DNA of 64,000 nt, taken from NCBI GenBank assembly GCA_009363875.1, contig CM018694.1:27971415-28035414 (forward strand). Reading direction: 5' to 3'. How positions within the stretch are numbered: the stretch's first letter is position 1; each line of letters starts with the position of its first letter. Both the position numbers and the translations under genes were made by a program. A model generated the notes under the pieces. It was not told the origin of the DNA. It did no database searches and saw nothing but the letters and a program-made list of their open reading frames with translations. Origin of the DNA: Mikania micrantha (Eukaryota > Streptophyta > Magnoliopsida > Asterales > Asteraceae). Below are positions 31,901-42,479 of this stretch, in pieces.

Positions 31901-32129
31901 GCAAGCTGAGCTTTATCTGTTTCTGGAAGGAAAGCATCCAGATGAGTTTGTCTACAGAGAGATAACTAAAGTAGAGCTGAATGATGGGACAACAGCCAGG
32001 TACTTGTCTGAGTATTATGGACCTGAGTCTTTCTTCGAAGGTGAACCTGAAAGACTGACTCCAGAAGAGAAGATGTTACTACTTGAAGCTTTTGTCAGGG
32101 AGTCTTTCAGGTTAGTATACAATCAATAG
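28914..32129 (+). CDS. Third ORF of the nested Sirevirus, 1071 codons
   Basis: Function unknown. The start is taken at MAALTLKPRH (28914); the frame is open 72 codons further upstream but those read as spacer repeats. The N-terminal domain (about residues 1-230) contains FKTAFLINPTLYVESIHQFW, then YQGDL, NFSQILF and YPRFIMAIIEKQLP, matching the third ORF of the outer element in order and spacing. Next come a Ser/Lys/Pro linker, a leucine-heptad stretch (ILEAEVCRLNELL), a tandem eight-residue repeat (TTSEVQAQ type, nucleotides about 31035-31175), basic clusters (YKRQRKNK, PPKKRRQLR) that could be nuclear signals, and a charged C-terminal domain. No signal peptide or membrane anchor is visible. 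It is 587 bases from pol and in another frame, so it needs its own translation route. Confidence 0.85.
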   Translation: MAALTLKPRHNSIAYLTKSSFWSKFDEAVDLMNSSQFKTAFLINPTLYVESIHQFWMNVELINVGTGVISLRSTVNGHNVHISPAELRDVLHLDDANLVTQFPKSATDLCFTSHEYQGDLSDSTLFKKHFNDPERLIFHMINICLAPKSSSWDQMSSRWQQVLYSILESQKLNFSQILFSELTEHAGKPVSSRWLLYPRFIMAIIEKQLPQTGLVGQGIPAPAVLLEVYSRHNSNLTLKEAARKLKPKQREPTASSSKSKSKVPTKPKSSKPKKAAQGNESPESAHASPRHELTTGSSQPVVQQTQPAQTAQVSSLQDPGATFVGDTTLLEPLSVEKVSIEKHQSPRVHSPSNPILMETTPNSPTFVIANILDQLNTPSPSQTPINTGKSSNIEGEEQSVSDNPQDHDYNLRSPSVEREILISDKAATSSPPSFGVIDSGNMDKTLSEATTDEGVNPEVGSPQYQDKGAPETVEPHSTQVDPEILRRSDDLATATDDQITLAEVLKKNQILEAEVCRLNELLTKMSKDKSPSSPLTPQMAPSHSEGHPNTSTTNIQFDKPPATASGTNPLGFSPPEALAAAFLQILPLITPVLKTIIIQALDERLPSKSHIQQMVDEAVTARLATLHTPSSPAAKKGELGTESVTSASKRPRSEEVVSERSPVIQVTYKRQRKNKPVEVINRADVEVEQEMVDKEIEASAEQVEATTSVVQEQVKTSEVQEQVTTSEVQAQATTSEVQAQATTSEVQVQATTSDAQDTELEGVQIPEVQTQVETQVVEVRAPPKKRRQLRIQEEESSDEEDRLPISTVIKPKVQKPATSTTGLDQAIQKKKVTLPAKYVPEKSLVFGQQPKITPEDRMLAVKVKLEEEENQRVHDEQILKLVDKDYPQTSTITAMKKEAQRLYALRFTYQYRKEQIRMWPDPRIIHRIHKREAPAAYARRIKRVLSAEIMLGSVLDPWEIINDFKSVYNSGSKAPNFLENKMIKKGLVYKKLEHVLQAELYLFLEGKHPDEFVYREITKVELNDGTTARYLSEYYGPESFFEGEPERLTPEEKMLLLEAFVRESFRLVYNQ

Positions 32130-32349
32130 CTTCAATGAGAGGGGTTAATGCTCATAGTCCATTTCCCCAATGGAGTTCCCTCTCATATTTTTGATTGTTA
32201 GAATTTTTTTTGGAAGCTGTTGGTTATCAGGCTTATACTTTAATTGGTCATTTTGATACTGATCTCAAAAGAAAAAGACATATCTTTCTGCCTGGGAATA
32301 AATAAGTGAGACCTTAAATAAGTTAGAGGTTTTTGGCTGCATTGGTTCA

Positions 32350-32358
32350 GGGGGAGTT
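32350..32358 (+). promoter_or_regulatory. Polypurine tract of the nested Sirevirus
   Basis: GGGGGAGTT directly before the 3' LTR start. Confidence 0.92.
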
Positions 32359-32974
32359 TGTTGGACTAAAAGAACCAATGAGCCTGATCAGAAAAATCTC
32401 TAAGTCTCACAGCATTACAACAACTGAAGAAGAACACAAAGGCTGATATTCAAAGGTGCTGAAGTCACAAGATCTGAAGAGATGTACAACAGCTGAAGTG
32501 TAAGTCGTCAGATGTTGTAGTGTGTAGTTAGTCTTCAGTAGTTTTCTTTCAGTATTTGTAAAGTCTGATGAGTAGTTTACTCATCAGATGTTTTAGTATT
32601 TTGTACTTCAGTAGTTTCAGTATTTGTACTTCAGTAGTTTTGTTCTTCAGTAGTTGTAGAGTTTGTCTTCAGATGTTGAAGACATCCTCAGTAGTTTAGT
32701 TAATTTCAGTTGTTTTGTTTTGTCTGTTAGATGTCAACATCATGTGACATCATCAGACGTCACTGCCTTCTATATATAGGCAGTTGACACGATTGTAATG
32801 TAACGAAGTTAATGAATTGAATGAGATATTCCTTTTACAGAAAACTTTCTCTCTCTATAACAAACTTGCGTTACTGTTTGATTGAAATCGTTCTTACTTT
32901 ACTTATGCTAATTCTGTGTTGAATTCCGCTGCTATACTCTACTGATTTATCAATTGAGAACATCTGATCCTACA
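32359..32974 (+). repeat. 3' LTR of the nested Sirevirus (616 bp)
   Basis: Reads identical to 21135-21750 on visual comparison. Followed by the target duplication TCTTT (32975-32979). Confidence 0.97.
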
Positions 32975-32979
32975 TCTTT

Positions 32980-34928
32980 CTTGCAACAAATAACCCATCT
33001 GGTGCGTATAACTTTTGCACCTTTCGGTTTGTCAACAAGTTGCCAAACACCTAATTTCTTGAATTGTAGGAGTTCTTCTTGCATGGCATCAACCCATGAT
33101 TCCTCTCTCAATGCTTCGGTGACTGTGCGTGGTTCAACTTGAGAGATGAAGCAAGAATGGGCACAGTAGTTCACATCAACAAAGTCAAGAATATCATCAA
33201 GGCCTCCAGAAGATAGCTGATTTCTTTTCTTAACCCCATCAAGCGGACTTCCAATAATGTTCTCATGAGGATGAATACAATTGATTCTTCCAACAGGATG
33301 AGCTGGAACCTCAACCTGTGGATCAAGATTGTTCAGATTCAAGTCCTCAAGTCCCGGTACAAGATTGTCAACATTTGGTTCGGGGGCAGCTGGTGGAACC
33401 GGGTTATCATCTGTGTCTGAGCTGTCATCATTTATCTGTACTGTGGGAATTGAAGTGGATGAAGGTTGCACTGGTTTATCAGGTGCATTTTGTGCATCAT
33501 ACATCATTTGAACAACAACATCCTCATCCAAGTACATGGGAGGCATATTAAATGAGTCGAAAAGGTCGGAATAGTCAAACATCCAGTTTGGACCTTTTCC
33601 AGGTGGGGGCATAGTGTGTCTCTAAACATCAACATGGTATCACTCCTCCACATTCTGAGTTGATCTATTGTAGACCCTTTTATTTGGAGTGTTGTACCCA
33701 AGAAAGTACCCTTCTTCCACATTCTCATTAAACTTGCCCTGCCCGTGTTTCTTAAGCATTGTGCAAGGTGCACCAAAAGGTTCAAGATACTTAAGATTAG
33801 GCTTTCTGTTGTGGAGCAGTTCAAAGCAAGTCTTCCCATGTCTCTTCACTATCAATACCCGGTTCAGTGTGTAGCAAGCGTTTGCTACAGTTTCATTCAA
33901 GAACTGAACTGGAAGTGATGAATCTGCAAGCATCGTTTTAGCAGCCTCAATCAAAGTTCTGTTCTTCCTCTCAGCAACACCGTTCATTTGAGGGACATAA
34001 GGAGTACTAAATTGTTGAACAATGCCCTGTGCATTACAAAAGTTCTCCATGTTGTGGTTCTTGAACTCCGTCCCGTTGTCTGTTCTGAGCATACGAATCT
34101 TGAGCTTATAAAGGGATTCAAGTTTGGTCACCAACACTTGAATGAACTCAAACGTTTCAGATTTCTCCTATAGAAAGAAAACCCAAGAGTATCTGGAATA
34201 CTCATCAGTGATGACTAAACAGTATTGATCCCAGCTATACTCTTGCAATTCACTGGGCCAAATAAATCCATGTGGAGAAGCTCAAGAGGAACAATGATTG
34301 AATGAAATTTCTTTAGCATGTGAGACTGCTTGATCTGCTTTCCTTTCTTGCATGAAACACAGATATCAGACATCTTAAAATTCTTCAGACTGACCCCCTC
34401 AACCAAGTCATTGTGTACCAAATGATTCATCTTGCGTAGACTCAAATGGCCCATCCTCTTATGCCAAAGAATTGAATCTTTCTCAGTTGCCTTTGACATA
34501 AAACATGAAGCTGTGGAGAATGTAGTTGAAGCTGTGGCCATGTTGAGTACATACAAGTCCTGCTTACGGGGAGCTGACATCAAAATCCAATCTTCAGGAA
34601 TAATCACACCTTGCTTGAGTATATAGCAGTTGGTGTCATCAAAAAGAACTTTGTATTGCTTGTCACAGATCTGTGACACTGAAAGAAGATTATTTTCTAA
34701 TTGCTTGACATATCTGACTTTGTCGAAAGAAACTTGGCCATTTGACAGAATACCCTCTCCTGTTATGAACCCACCTTTGTCACTAGCAAACGCTACGTAT
34801 CCACCTCGAACTGAATTAACATTGTTGAGCAGCGAAATATCACCAGTCATGTGCCTATAAGCCCCACTATCAACGATCCAAGAGCTGTTAAGAGCAGCTG
34901 TTGGGGCAACCTGCACAAACACAAACAA
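32980..34928 (-). pseudogene. Outer Sirevirus pol, first part (protease, integrase, start of RT)
   Basis: On the minus strand from 34928: protease with WIVDSGAYRHMTGD; pre-integrase zinc region with LWHKRMGHLSLRKMNHL and CVSCKKGKQ; integrase core with LLHMDLFGPV, LRTDNGTEFKNH and GVAERKNRTLIEAAK; an acidic linker; then the RT entry (LREESWVDAMQEELLQFKK, TRWVICCKKD), where the nested element begins. A frameshift near 34215 and a stop near 34168 (VFFL*EKSE) break the integrase, and another break lies near 33630. The gene continues at 21134. Confidence 0.93.
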
Positions 34929-37871
34929 TTAGTTCATTTTGGGAACCCAAGCCTTTACAGTCTTGGGTTGACCCAATGAGTCTCGGATCCAAACATCGAT
35001 CCATTTACCATCTGAGGTAGCCTTGTCTGGAATGGATAAAGCTGAAGTCTCAGAAGACTTGACTTTCCAGACAGTGTTTTTGCTGAAAGAGTTTTTCAGG
35101 TAAATGGATGATGACTTTACTTGATTGACATTAATAACTTTGGGAACATCCAAGTTCAACACTTTCTCTTTACCCTTGTCCAAAGCTTTACCCTGTTTAG
35201 GTTGTTTGGGTTTTTCAGATTTAACTTGTTTGACAACATGCTGATTTTGCTGTCTTGGTGATGCAACTTTCTGTCTGATCAATTGAGGACAAAATCTGAC
35301 AATATGTCCAGGTGCACCACATTCAATGCAAACTTTGTTACCCTTTTTATGAAAATGTTTTAGTTCAGAAAAAGATTGTTTTTGTGATTTAAAGACATTT
35401 GTTTTAGGCTTGTTCTAATTAAAACCCAAACCCTTTTTCCCATTAGGCACAAGATTGTCAATCTTGTGTGACATACATGCTTCATTCTCTTTTGAAGCCT
35501 TCACAAAGCTTAATGCTTGATAGATTTTAGAAGATGAGATTGGGTCACCTTTCATGACTACAGGTGTATGATTCTGAGCAACAATACAATCAGATGAATT
35601 GTCAGATTCATCCTCAGAATCTAAGACCCAATCTTCAACAATTCCCTCCACAAAAGATTCCTCTGACAAGGAGGAACCCTCATCAGTAATCATCCCAATT
35701 GGATCAATTACTAATGGAGTTTTAACTTGGAAATCTTTAACATCTTTGTCATCTGGTGAATTGACAAAGCTGTATAAGATTGGTGGAGGACATTGTTGAT
35801 AGCTCACCTTTTCCTTAACCTTCTGATCTGTACCCTTACTGATCATATGCTCAATGATATATGAGGAGCTTTCATAGCTCTTGAGCTTTTGACCTAAGGT
35901 CTCATAGTCACACTCGACTATGGCTAAATTCTTCTTTATCTCATTGATGGTATTGAGATAAGAAGTGATAGCATCTTGCTTGTTCAGAACAACAATCTCA
36001 GCCTCATGAAGTTGTCTGTTTAAAATTTCAATTTTAGCTTGAAAATCTTTTTCATTAGATTTTAAAACTTTGTTTGCCTCAATACATTGGTTGAGATCAC
36101 TGATCAAGTCAGCATTATGCTTCTGATAAGCAAGGACCTTGCTGTCAAGATCAACACAATTAAAACATCTAGAATAAGAAGATGAACATTCATCAGATAC
36201 CTGATCTGACTGTGAAATTGCAGCAGGAGTAGCAGATGAGTTTACCATCAAAGAAAACTGAGTAACAGGTTCTTCAAGATCAGCATCATAATCAGCTTGA
36301 GTGTCTGAGTCTGACATGCTTTCTGACTCTTAACCAGATGTTTCTTTTATACTGATCTGTGCTTCTCCAGAAGTACTCTCTTCACTTGAATCATCTGTCT
36401 TCTGAATCTCAGCAACACATGCTTTATTATGTTCCCCCTGATCAGAATTGAATCTGAAATCCCAATTTTCACCTTCATCCTGTTGTACCATCAATGCCTT
36501 GCTTGTATTCGAAGAGCCAGCCTGAGCAGGAGAATCAATAAGAACAAGTCTTCTTTCTGGATTTGTTGCAGAAGACTTCTGATGCTGAAAAGGATTCTTG
36601 TTCCCTGCTTTCCTTGGTTGCTTGCACTGTCTTGCAAAGTGACCCTTCTCCCCACAATTATAGCAAGTGACAGATGCCATGTCAAAGCCAAACTTAGACT
36701 CTTTGTTCAGGTTAATGTCTTTGCCTGTTCTTCTCACAAACTCCTTGGCTCTTCAAACAGCACTAACTAGAGTCCACATGATATCAATCCTCTCCATATC
36801 ATCTGGGTCTATCTGAGAATAATCATCATTGGTCAGATAAGGATTGCCAATCTATCCAGCTACTAATCCATCATAGGAGCTGACAAGAGTAGACAAAAGA
36901 CCCATATGCTCCATGGAAATCTCTACAGTCACTTTATCAAAATTGTCTATCTTCAGACTGGTGACATGTTGACGATGTTCTTTCTGAGAGCTGGATGAGG
37001 AGGATGACTGACTGAAATGAATCTGATTGGAAGATGGAGCTTTAGTAGTCTGAGAAACAAAAGCAGTCTTCAGTGGAGCATGGGAAGATGCTCTTTCTAC
37101 AATGGGAGTAGAATAATATAATGAAGGATCCTGGACTTGAGCAACTCTCTTAGCTTTCCACTTGTTTTCAATTTCCTGCTCTTTCAATTTCTGGATGAAG
37201 TCATTGATATCCATGTTTGTCATCATCTCATTCTGTTTAAGAACCATCAAAAATGACTCCCACTTAGGAGGTAAAGCATCTGCCAAGCACTGGATCTTCT
37301 CCTGAGTTGTAGTCTTGACTTGATGATTGAACAATTCACTCAAAATATGGTAGAATCTTGCAATCAGATCATCCAGTGATTCATTTCCCACATACATGAA
37401 GCTGTTGAATTCCTTCCTCAAGGCTTTGGACTTGATGTTCTTCAATGCATCATTTCCCTCATATCTTTGTTGTAAAGCATCCCACAAATACTTGGATGAT
37501 GTAAACTGTCTGAACTGATGAAAGATATCAGTTGCAATGGACTGGGACAGGATAGCATAGGCTTTCTTCTCATAAGCATAAAGCTTCCTCTGTGGTTCAG
37601 TCATCCGTGTGACTAACATTGGAGTCCCATCTTCATTTAGTGGCCTCAGATAACCACCCTCAATCATCATCCACAAGTTAGTATCCACTCCATTGATGTG
37701 AATCTCAAATCTGTATTTCCAGTGCTGGTAATCATCTACGGATAACAACTTGGGAGCTTTATTTGAGTTCCCTGTCTCAGTTTCAGTCAGCAACAATGTC
37801 TGAATACGATGGTTCTGGTTTGCCATCAATGCTAAGTCTTCCATGGAATCAAGAACAATAATATCCAACAC
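34929..37871 (-). pseudogene. Outer Sirevirus gag, with stops
   Basis: Starts near Met 37871; an internal MANQNHRIQ start is possible. The copia gag domain (UBN2) spans 37770-36950. The first CCHC knuckle (CYNCGEKGHFARQC) is at about 36675, then a coiled-coil acidic region (36317-35700), and a second knuckle (CIECGAPGHIVRFC) at about 35325. In-frame stops occur at 36852, about 36755, 36330 and 35415. The stop near 36755 looks like CGA to TGA and that at 36852 like CAG to TAG. It ends at TAA (34929-34931 region) in frame with pol, followed by six codons ending in CAG, the same layout as in the nested element. Confidence 0.92.
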
Positions 37872-38423
37872 TTAGAAAAATTTCAAACTGATTGGCCGAA
37901 TGAAGGAAATATTGTCGAATGTCGGGGACCGAATGAAACACCACTGGCGAATGAAGGCACTTGTCGAATGAGGTCAAACAGAATGAAATGTTAGGCCGAA
38001 TGACTTTGGCGATTGAAACTATTCGGCAAATGAGTGGCCGAATGAAGCTATTCGCCGAATGAGTAAGCGAAGGGAGCGATTCGCCGAATGATTTGGCGAA
38101 TGGTGCTATTCGGCGAATGAGGCTGATTCGGGCAAACCTATTCTGTCGAAAGACTCATTCGGGCTATCTGGGGTTTTCAGCTACAAAAATCGGGATAACT
38201 TTCGATCTAGACCAAATCTAAGCACCAAATTTGGTACAGAACATCAGGACATAATTACCAACCAATTGAGATGACTGTTTTGACAAAAATACCACTAAAA
38301 CCCACTGATTTTGAATGAAACAGTGACTTGTGGAACAAGAAACTCAGGGTTTTTGCAAGTTAAGAAAATCCAATCTCAGATTTGATGATTTTGAAAGAAA
38401 ATCGAGTAGAATTAAGAGCCAAT
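37872..38423 (-). other. 5' leader of the outer Sirevirus with palindrome array
   Basis: Non-coding leader between the primer site and gag. About 37890-38165 contains more than fifteen ATTCGCCGAATG / GGCGAATGA-type words in both directions, the same words as in U3 and the third-ORF spacer. Confidence 0.75.
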
Positions 38424-38435
38424 GCTCTGATACCA
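38424..38435 (-). promoter_or_regulatory. Primer-binding site of the outer Sirevirus
   Basis: The minus strand reads TGGTATCAGAGC, perfect, three bases from the LTR edge at 38439. Confidence 0.95.
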
Positions 38436-38438
38436 CTT

Positions 38439-39064
38439 TGTAGGACCTAGTAGGAGCTCGGAAACAATCCGGTTCCAATGGATATCTGCTCGACAGCCTT
38501 TGGAATAGTGCGGAATCCTATTCCAGGGTTTTCCAATCGAAACTAACAGAAACCGTGGTGATCCGAAGGTGTAGGATGAACGTTTGATGCTTGATCGAAC
38601 ACCACGGGTTGAGAATCGAACTTGGACAGCAAGAACCGCTCAAATCTTCTACGGTTTGACACTGGAGTGCTCAGGGAAGAAGGAGGGCTCAGGAAAGTTA
38701 GGTTTGACAAAGTTTGAACTTGTATATATAGGCTGTCATCATTCGGCCAAATGAGTGGCCGAAGCAACTCATTTGGCGAATGACTCATCCGAATGGACAG
38801 GTCAATCGAATGAGTCATTCGGCGAATGACTCATTTATTCGCCCAAGTCATTCTGTAAGCGTTCATTCAGCCGAATGGCTTCATTCTTAGAGCCATTCGC
38901 CCGAATGGGTCTGTAAGACATATAAATTCAACTTTAAACATAATCAAACATAATCAAACATAAACATTAAGAACAATATATAGAAAGACAACTTCCATTA
39001 ATATTATAAACTTTATACATAAGGATAATACAAAGTAGAACTAGGGACATTTAATGCATCTACA
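38439..39064 (-). repeat. 5' LTR of the outer Sirevirus (626 bp)
   Basis: Matches 13442-14057 apart from about sixteen substitutions and one extra AATCAAACAT unit. Target duplication ACGTT follows at 39065-39069. Confidence 0.95.
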
Positions 39065-39069
39065 ACGTT

Positions 39070-40952
39070 CAACGAATTGCATGTTGTTTTAGATTTGAAT
39101 GTCCTCCAAAGGATTTGGACATCGCGGTCAACTAAGCACTTCTTAAGATTCGACACGTGGAAGGTATCGTGACCATTGCTCAGCTCAACCTGGAGTTTGA
39201 GTTTATAGGCTACGGGACCAATCCTTTCTAGGATCTCAAAAGGTCCAAAGTACCTAGGAGCAAGTTTTCCCTTCTTCCTGAATCGAACAACGCCTTTCCA
39301 GGCATAAACCTTTAATAAGACTCGGTCACCGACTTAAAATTCAAGCGGTTGCTGACGCCGAACAACATAAATCTTCTGCCGATCCCTCGCGGGCTTAAGC
39401 CTTGATTGAATGATTGAAATCTTGTCAGTTGTTTCTTGAATGGTTCAGGCCCTACGACCTGTCAGCCACCAACCTCGGTCCAACAGACTCGTGATCGGCA
39501 TTTCCTACCATAAAGAGCTTCGAAAGGCGCACATTGTATACTCGTATGGTAGCTATAGTTATATGATAACTCAATGAGTGGAAGATGAGTATCCCAACTT
39601 CCTCCAAAATCGATCACACAAGAACGAAGCATGTCCTTGAGTGTCTAAATAGTCCTTTCACTTTGACCATTGGTTTGGGGATGATACACCATGCTAAGGT
39701 TAACACGAGTTCCCAAAGCCTGTTGCAATGATTGCCAAAACCGAGAAGTGAAAAGGCTATCACGTTCGGATATACTTTGGTGTACCATGACGCGCAATGA
39801 TTTCATTAATGTAATGTGGACAAGTCCTCCATTTTATAATCCTCTCGGATAGGGGGAAAATGAGCAGATTTGGTAAGTATGTCGACTATCACCCAAATCG
39901 AATCATAACCTCGCGGTGTTCTAGAAAACTTGGTTATAAAATCCATGGAAATTTGTTCCCATTTACATCAAGGAATTTCAGGTTGCTGCATAAGTCCCGA
40001 GGGTTTCTGATGTTTGGCCTCGACTTTTGAGCATGTTAGACATTTCCCTACGTATAGAGCTATGTCTTTCTTCATCCCGGGCCACTAGTAGGATGTCCTC
40101 AAATCTTGATACATCTTATCAGCTCTCGGATGAATCGGATATCGCGACTTATGTGCCTCATCGCAGATGAGAGTGCGCAATTCTTCTGATTTTGGAAACC
40201 ACATACATCTGGTGAGGTATAGAACTCCATCAGATCGAGGTTCTAATTTACCTTCAACCTCACAATCTAACCCTGTCTTCAGTTGATTGTTGATCACCAT
40301 TTGTTGTTGTGTAATATGAATCAAGTCTTTCAGGTTCGGTTGTGTGTTGATCACCATGTCTCAGACACACACTGCTTTGATTGGTTCCTTGCGACTAAGA
40401 GCATCCGCCACCACATTGGCTTTACCCAGATGATAGCGAATCCCACAGTCGTAATTAGTTAACAGCTCAACCCAACGCCTTTTCCGCATGTTGAGCTCCT
40501 TCTGATTGAGAATGTGTTGCAGGTGTGGTCAGTGTATATAACACATCTGGTACTGTAAAGGTAGTGTCTCCAAATCTGTAATGCAAAGAACACAGCCCCT
40601 AACTCAAGGTTGTGAGTAGTATAATTATTCTCATGAACCTTAAGTTGTCTTGAAGCATACGCAATGACCTTGTCTTGTTGCATAAGCACACAGCCGAGAC
40701 CAAGGTTTTAAGCATCACAGTAGACAACAAAATCATCATTGCCTTCTGTAAGTCTAAGAATAGGGGAGTTGCATAATTCTATTTAAGAAGTTGAAATTCA
40801 TGTTCTTGTTTTTGCCCCCATATGAATGCTTGACTTTTCTGGGTCAAAGTCGTGAGTGGCAAAGCAATCTTTAAAAAATTCGCGATGAACCTTCGATAGT
40901 AACCTACCAGACCCAGAAATGAACGGAGTTCTGTTGGAGTGGATGGGGTAGT
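39070..40952 (-). pseudogene. Chromovirus pol fragment (RT end, RNase H, integrase)
   Basis: On the minus strand from 40952: RT thumb (LRSFLGLVGYYRRFIANF), RNase H (DKVIAYASRQLKVHENNY, NLELGAVFFALQIWRHYLY), HHCC zinc region (HPRADKMYQDLR, then CLTCSKVEAKHQKPSG), integrase (QISMDFITKF, MVYHPQTNGQSERTI, GRKCRSRV). Many stops and frameshifts. The residue patterns fit the Tekay type. Its 5' part (gag, protease, most of RT) is deleted, so the frame runs straight into LTR sequence at 40953. Its 3' end continues at 13441. Confidence 0.88.
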
Positions 40953-42479
40953 CCAAATGGAAAAGAAGTCATCGAGACTATCTAGTGTCGACCAGATCTT
41001 GGAATCAACCTTAAATGTCCTTTTATATATTAATATCGAGCCTACTTTGTTCCAAACTCCTTGGATGAAATCAATTTACATAGTATCGATTATTTCAGGT
41101 TGGCAATGGGTCGTTGACACTGGTAGTATCGATGGGGAGTTAGGCTGGTTCAAGATGCGCCCATCGATACTATTAGTATCGATGGGATGTTAATATCGAT
41201 GGTCTGGGAGTGGAACCTATTAATATCGACGGGGACTTAGCCCTTTTTACTTGGACGACATCAAAATTAATAGTGCCGATAAGGGCTTGTCGAACATGGC
41301 CATCGAACTTAATAGTATCAATGGAAGTTTTAGCTGCCATCTTCATACGTCGATACTAGTTTCCCAGCAATATTCATACGTCAATACTAACCTTATCGAC
41401 CTTTCCAGCCTCGCCTCATGTTCCTATGCCTAAACCAAGATTTTTTAAGGCTTTCCAAGGGTATCTCGTGGTTGGTTCTTGTGTTTTGAAAAGGTTTAAA
41501 CCAGTTTTATGCTTGTTGGTTTCGGGTTGTACAAAAACCCTAAAAACCGAAAGTTTGAGCTCGAACCTGCTTCTTTTGAGATGTTTTGAGCCTAGATCCT
41601 TTGTACTTCCTTAATGTAGACGACGAGAGCTTTCTTTTGACACCAGGATCTCAAAATTTGATCAAGAATGGAAGGAGATAGGTGGTGGGTTTTTAGAGAG
41701 AGAAAGTAGAGAGAGAGCTCCGAAATTTTTAGAGAGGGAGAGGATGTTGGAGCTAGTTGGTGAGGAAGTAAATGAGGGTTTTATGGCTTTTATACCCCGA
41801 GTGGTTACACGCGCATTCAAGTTCGTTCATTTTCACGTTAATGCATTATTTTAAGAACGCAACGTAATTGCTACGTAAATAAGAGTAGTTTTATTTTGGA
41901 CTTTTGAGTTGTATTTGACGAGTTTCAAAATTGTAAAACATAAAGTATAATATTTTACGAATTTTCGTAATATTCGTCTGTTTTAAACCGTTAACAATAT
42001 ATTTACGTGTATACCCATAAATATATACGCTTTTGGTTACTGTTTGTTGTTTCATTAATGTTGACTCGAACGATAAGTTCAACGTTGATATCTTTATGGA
42101 TCGTCACGCATAACGATATTAGGTTTCGCTTACGTGTTACGATTTTTGTTCATTGTTTTTAATTTGTGATACAAAGTGCCAAAACGCCACACACTAACAC
42201 TGCCCCAATATACCGAACATAGTTTATGTATAGGGCATATGTAGGGTCAAGCTATCTGCCAGCCTAGCCGCCAGCCCACCACTGTTTTGACATACTACGA
42301 TAGTGTCCTTGGTAAGCGTATATGACTATAAATATATATATGTATGTACTTTATTTTCTAACTAGAAGTTTCCTATGCTACACACAAGAATTCACATGAA
42401 TGTTTGAATGCACAGATTATGATTTATGATTGTTATGTTCTCGTTATTGAATATGATGTTGAAATGTACAAGTGTTACA
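40953..42479 (-). mobile_element. Truncated 5' LTR of the chromovirus
   Basis: The outer edge is TGTTACA at 42479 and the sequence is about 95% similar by eye to 11868-13246. It has about 150 extra bases at 41850-42010 absent from the sister. Its 3' part, the primer site and leader are missing where it meets pol at 40952. A degenerate copy of the hairpin with GGGCATATGTAGGGTCA and CCAGCCCACCAC lies at about 42208-42297. Confidence 0.78.

Larger units (their letters stand above)
21135..32974 (+). mobile_element. Complete young Ty1/copia Sirevirus-like element (nested)
   Basis: 11,840 bp, inserted in the reverse transcriptase gene of the outer Sirevirus in the opposite orientation, with TCTTT at 21130-21134 and 32975-32979. 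The two 616-bp LTRs read as identical throughout. It carries a primer site, TATA box, gag, pol and a third ORF, all open, and a polypurine tract. These facts make it the most recent insertion here and possibly still competent. Internal order is LTR, gag, protease-integrase-RT-RNase H, spacer, third ORF, LTR. Confidence 0.97.
13442..39064 (-). mobile_element. Ty1/copia Sirevirus-like element (outer), interrupted by a nested copy
   Basis: The element is bounded by LTRs 13442-14057 and 38439-39064, both TGTAGGACC...TCTACA, and by ACGTT on each side (13437-13441 and 39065-39069). On the minus strand the order is 5' LTR, primer site, gag, protease-integrase-RT-RNase H, a spacer, a third ORF, polypurine tract and 3' LTR. 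Order, two CCHC knuckles in gag and a post-pol ORF are Sirevirus hallmarks. The LTRs differ at about sixteen sites by eye plus one 10-bp indel, nearly all transitions. After removing the nested element it is about 13.8 kb. It sits in the pol of an older chromovirus. Confidence 0.93.

Noticed and set aside
13442..32974. LTRs of 616 bp in both Sireviruses as evidence of one family
   Set aside because: The 616-bp match is coincidence: the sequences are unrelated and the outer partner LTR is 626 bp.
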